A stretch of DNA of 64,000 bases from Oryzihumus leptocrescens. GTDB taxonomy: Bacteria > Actinomycetota > Actinomycetes > Actinomycetales > Dermatophilaceae. Numbering within the stretch: position 1 is the stretch's first letter; each line of letters starts with the position of its first letter. Under the pieces are notes generated by a model. It did no database searches. It saw only the letters and a program-made list of their open reading frames with translations, and had not been told where the DNA came from. Below, in pieces: positions 61,721 to 64,000 of this stretch. A program made the translations under genes and the position numbers. The stretch spans positions 1 to 64,000 of the forward strand of contig NZ_VFOQ01000003.1 in NCBI RefSeq assembly GCF_006716205.1, in the 5' to 3' direction.

Positions 61721-62248
61721 ATGACCGACATCGCGATCGAGCGCGCGGCCGCGGCCGACCTTCCCCGCCTGGTGCGGCTGGAGGTCGAGGCGGGGCAGCT
61801 GTTCCACACCGTCGGACTGCACGAGGTGGCCGACCACGAGGCCACCGTCGAGGAGCTGCAGGAGCCGTTGGCGCAGCAGCGGATCTGGGTGGTTCGTCGC
61901 GACGGTGAGGCCGCGGGATACGTCGTGGCCGAGGTGCTCGACGGCAACGCGCACGTCGCCCAGGTCTCGGTCGCTCCCCGGCACGGGCGGCAGGGGATCG
62001 GTCGGGCGCTGGTGCGGCACGTCGAGGCGTGGGGGCAGGCGGCGGGTCGCCCGGCCACGACCCTGACGACCTTCCGCGACGTCCCGTGGAACGGGCCGTA
62101 CTACGCCCGTCTGGGCTACACCGAGCTCCCCGCAGCCGACATCGGCCCGGAGCTCGCTGCGACCATGGCGCACGAGGCGTCGTTGCCCGGCATCGACGCC
62201 GAGGATCGCTGCGCCATGGTCCGGCCGTACGTCGGAAGGACGTCCTGA
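61721..62248 (+). CDS. GNAT family N-acetyltransferase
   Basis: 175-residue acetyltransferase: AHVAQVSVAPRHGRQGIGRA then LVRHVEAWGQ is the acetyl-CoA-binding motif A (R-x-x-Q-G-I-G). A C-terminal FRDVPWNGPYYARLGYTEL matches the beta6-beta7 end of many RimI/antibiotic-type GNATs. The substrate is unknown. ATG 61721 is chosen by the N-terminus TDIAIERAAAADLPRLVRLE. Confidence 0.85.
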   Translation: MTDIAIERAAAADLPRLVRLEVEAGQLFHTVGLHEVADHEATVEELQEPLAQQRIWVVRRDGEAAGYVVAEVLDGNAHVAQVSVAPRHGRQGIGRALVRHVEAWGQAAGRPATTLTTFRDVPWNGPYYARLGYTELPAADIGPELAATMAHEASLPGIDAEDRCAMVRPYVGRTS

Positions 62249-62330
62249 CCGGGCGCCTCCGAGTGCCCGCGCTGACCAACCGGCCGAACCCGGAGGCGAG
62301 CCGCCCGGCACACCGGGCACACTCCTCCCC

Positions 62331-62948
62331 ATGACTTCGGGCAGGGGCAGCGGTGTCGACAGGTCCTGGCGGTGGCAGCCGCCTCCGGGATGGCCGGTGC
62401 CTCCTCCGGGCTGGTCCCCGCCGCCGGGCTGGGCGCCGGACCCGTCCTGGCCGGAGCCGCCGCACGGATGGACCTGGTGGCGGGCCGATCCGGTTCGGGC
62501 GCGGGGGCTGGCGACGGGGTGGCTGGTGACCCTCGCGGTCGCCGCAGGGGTCGTCGTACCGGCGCTGGTCGTCGGGCTGGTCGTGACGGTGGTGATGCTG
62601 GGCGGGTCCGCGGGCCCGGGCGGCTGCGGCCCGCGTGACCCGGCGACCGGCGCAGCGGCACAGCTCGACCTGGTCAACGACACCGAGGCCGCGGTGTTCC
62701 TGGACGACTGCCAGGGCCAGGGCTGCCTGCTCGCCGAGTCCGCCGACCGCATCGCGCCGGATGACGACCTCGTCGTCCCGCTCAGCTGCTCGGACGGCGA
62801 CGTCCCCGAGACGTCCTGGCGGATCAGGTCAGACGATGGCGAGGCGCTGGGTTACCTCGTCATCAGCTCCCCGGCCGACGCCGACGGGGCCACGTTCTTC
62901 GTGACGGACGCGAGTCCGGACCGCCGCACGACGACCTCCGGCGAGTAG
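62331..62948 (+). CDS. Membrane protein with Pro/Trp-rich repeats
   Basis: 205 residues. The first 50 carry imperfect P-P-G-W repeats (PPPGWPVPPPGWSPPPGW), followed by a membrane helix (GWLVTLAVAAGVVVPALVVG then LVVTVVML) and an external domain of about 110 residues with four Cys (GGCGP, DDCQGQGC, LSCSDG). No family recognised. Upstream, CACACT ends 7 nt before ATG 62331 and no ribosome site is seen. Confidence 0.6.
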   Translation: MTSGRGSGVDRSWRWQPPPGWPVPPPGWSPPPGWAPDPSWPEPPHGWTWWRADPVRARGLATGWLVTLAVAAGVVVPALVVGLVVTVVMLGGSAGPGGCGPRDPATGAAAQLDLVNDTEAAVFLDDCQGQGCLLAESADRIAPDDDLVVPLSCSDGDVPETSWRIRSDDGEALGYLVISSPADADGATFFVTDASPDRRTTTSGE

Positions 62949-63024
62949 CGGGTGGCGCGGCCGGTCGGGTCGGCCGTGGGGTAAGGGCTTTGCCGCCACG
63001 GCCCGGGGGCCGGACACTCATCAC

Positions 63025-63663
63025 ATGCCGACCCTGTCCCACCTGCTGGCCTTCGCCGCCGTCGCGGCGGTGGTGGTCGCCGTCCCCGGCCCCAGCCTGC
63101 TGTTCACCATCGGGCGGGCGCTGACGGTCGGCCGCGGGCCGGCCCTGTTCACCGTGCTCGGCAACGGGATCGGCCTGCTCGCCCAGGTCGCCCTGGTCGC
63201 CGGAGGCCTCGGAGCGCTGCTGGCCGCGTCCGCCACGGCATACACGCTGGTCAAGCTGGCCGGGGCGGCCTACCTGGTCTGGCTGGGCGTCGACGCGGTC
63301 CGACACCGGCGGCGGCTGGGGGCGGCGCTCGGCAGCGGTCGTCGGGGCGCCACCGGCGGGTGGCCGAGCCTGCGCACCGGTGTGCTCGTCGGCGTCACCA
63401 ACGCCAAGACCGTGGTGTTCCTGTCCTCGCTGCTGCCGCAGTTCGTCGACCCGTCCGGCCCGGCCGCGGCCCAGATGCTCGCGCTCGGAACGCTGTTCGC
63501 CGCGATGGCCGTGGTCGGTGACAGCGTCTGGGCCCTGGCCGCGGGCCGGGCGCGGGACTGGTTCGCCGGGCGGCCGCGACGGCTGGAGTCCGGCGGCGGC
63601 GCAGGAGGAGTGATGATGGTCGGCCTCGGCGTCACCGTCGCCCTGACCGGCCGCCCGGACTGA
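63025..63663 (+). CDS. LysE family (RhtB-type) amino acid exporter
   Basis: 212-residue membrane protein with six hydrophobic segments and the LysE/RhtB signature VVAVPGPSLLFTIGRALTVG (VPGP motif) near the N-terminus; GVTNAKTVVFLSSLLPQFVD is the second conserved block. Likely exports amino acids or homoserine lactones. Its stop codon lies within a 17-bp minisatellite. TGA 63661-63663. Confidence 0.85.
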   Translation: MPTLSHLLAFAAVAAVVVAVPGPSLLFTIGRALTVGRGPALFTVLGNGIGLLAQVALVAGGLGALLAASATAYTLVKLAGAAYLVWLGVDAVRHRRRLGAALGSGRRGATGGWPSLRTGVLVGVTNAKTVVFLSSLLPQFVDPSGPAAAQMLALGTLFAAMAVVGDSVWALAAGRARDWFAGRPRRLESGGGAGGVMMVGLGVTVALTGRPD

Positions 63664-63720
63664 CCGGCCGCCCGGACTCACCGGCCGCCCGGACTCACCG
63701 GCCACCTGGGCTGACCGGCC
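63644..63720. repeat. 17-bp minisatellite around the LysE stop codon
   Basis: Four full 17-bp units and a partial: 63644-63660 and 63661-63677 identical (TGACCGGCCGCCCGGAC), 63678-63694 one change, 63695-63711 five changes, 63712-63720 partial. The second unit starts with the stop codon of the LysE-type gene, so the last coding bases and the 3' flank are repeats of one another. Confidence 0.9.
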
Positions 63721-63802
63721 GGACGGCGGGACCGAGGTCCGGCACCGGCTGCACCCCCGGGGGCCACCATCGTGACGTCGGCACGAGGGACGGGGGCACG
63801 TC

Positions 63803-64000
63803 ATGCAGGGACGAGCACGACGAGCGCCGTGGTGGCGGGGACGGCTCGTGCGCTGGGTGCTGCTGCCCGTCGCGGCGGCCCTCGCCTTCTTCGTCGCCGC
63901 GATGAGGAGCGGGTCCCGACCGCTGGTCGACATCGTCCGGCAGGGCAACAAGCGCGTGCTCAACCCGGTGATGCTCAGGCTGGCGGGCCGCCGGCACTGG
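63803..64000 (+). CDS. Deazaflavin (F420)-dependent nitroreductase-like protein, N-terminal part (partial)
   Basis: The frame opens at ATG 63803 and runs off the right edge after 66 residues. It shows a basic N-terminus, one hydrophobic segment (WVLLPVAAALAFFVAAM) and then NKRVLNPVMLRLAGRRHW, the start motif of the nitroreductase/DDN family of F420-dependent enzymes. The catalytic remainder lies outside the window. The hydrophobic N-terminus may be a membrane anchor. Confidence 0.6.
   Translation, partial: MQGRARRAPWWRGRLVRWVLLPVAAALAFFVAAMRSGSRPLVDIVRQGNKRVLNPVMLRLAGRRHW

Overview
The window is a very GC-rich chromosome segment around the replication origin of an actinobacterium. The order trxB-trxA-cwlM-parB-parA-rsmG-jag-yidC-yidD-rnpA-rpmH-dnaA-oriC-dnaN-gnd-recF-DUF721-gyrB-gyrA, with tRNA-Ile/tRNA-Ala after gyrA and ino1-padR-ponA-rpsF-ssb-rpsR-rplI-dnaB on the other arm, matches the origin region known from mycobacteria, Streptomyces and Micrococcales. 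Composition, the 6-phosphogluconate dehydrogenase gene between dnaN and recF, and the DLW-39 gene between the two tRNAs fit Micrococcales, probably an Intrasporangiaceae-type organism; this assignment is inference.

Layout. 1-2165: end of a molybdate ABC transporter and two small proteins. 2296-12593: leftward origin arm: tRNA-Ala, DLW-39, tRNA-Ile, a large terminator, then DUF3566-gyrA-gyrB and DUF721-recF-gnd-dnaN. About 12740-13105: oriC, a dense DnaA-box cluster. 13148-16188: an unusual insertion between oriC and dnaA: an orphan OmpR-type response regulator facing a SipW-type signal peptidase and two secreted proteins, one TasA/CalY-like. 16447-17904: dnaA. 18356-24123: [31 protein letters not shown], with parS sites. 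24203-28544: a Ddl-like ligase, an aminotransferase, a GNAT and CwlM. 28684-37844: a leftward run NUDIX-DUF6049-murJ-pseudokinase-sigM-anti-sigma-trxB-trxA (envelope and redox stress). 37931-46129: tRNA nucleotidyltransferase, MFS, GDPD, biotinyl carrier, ino1, padR, class A PBP. 46264-49608: membrane mannosyltransferase-like protein and rpsF-ssb-rpsR-rplI. 49736-59751: GGDEF/EAL protein, mmsA, MATE, kinase, AlkD-like, dnaB, methyltransferase. 59798-64000: accessory arm of small enzymes and membrane proteins ending in a truncated F420-type nitroreductase-like gene.

How it works together. The core encodes initiation (DnaA, oriC), elongation (DnaN, DnaB, SSB), topology (GyrAB), segregation (ParAB/parS), membrane insertion (YidC/YidD) and wall synthesis (MurJ, PBP, CwlM). 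The most interesting part is the RR/SipW/TasA-like block. Its signal peptidase carries a C-terminal extension resembling a histidine-phosphotransfer (Hpt) four-helix bundle in which the phospho-accepting His is replaced by Leu. The TasA-like gene is preceded by CCNCAAGGA motifs, two pairs of which are spaced 11 bp, as expected for an OmpR-family operator. Other signals are parS sites (one inside a terminator-like palindrome), DnaA boxes before dnaB, a recurring octamer GGTATGCC, probable leaderless promoters, and two minisatellites that begin exactly at a stop codon.
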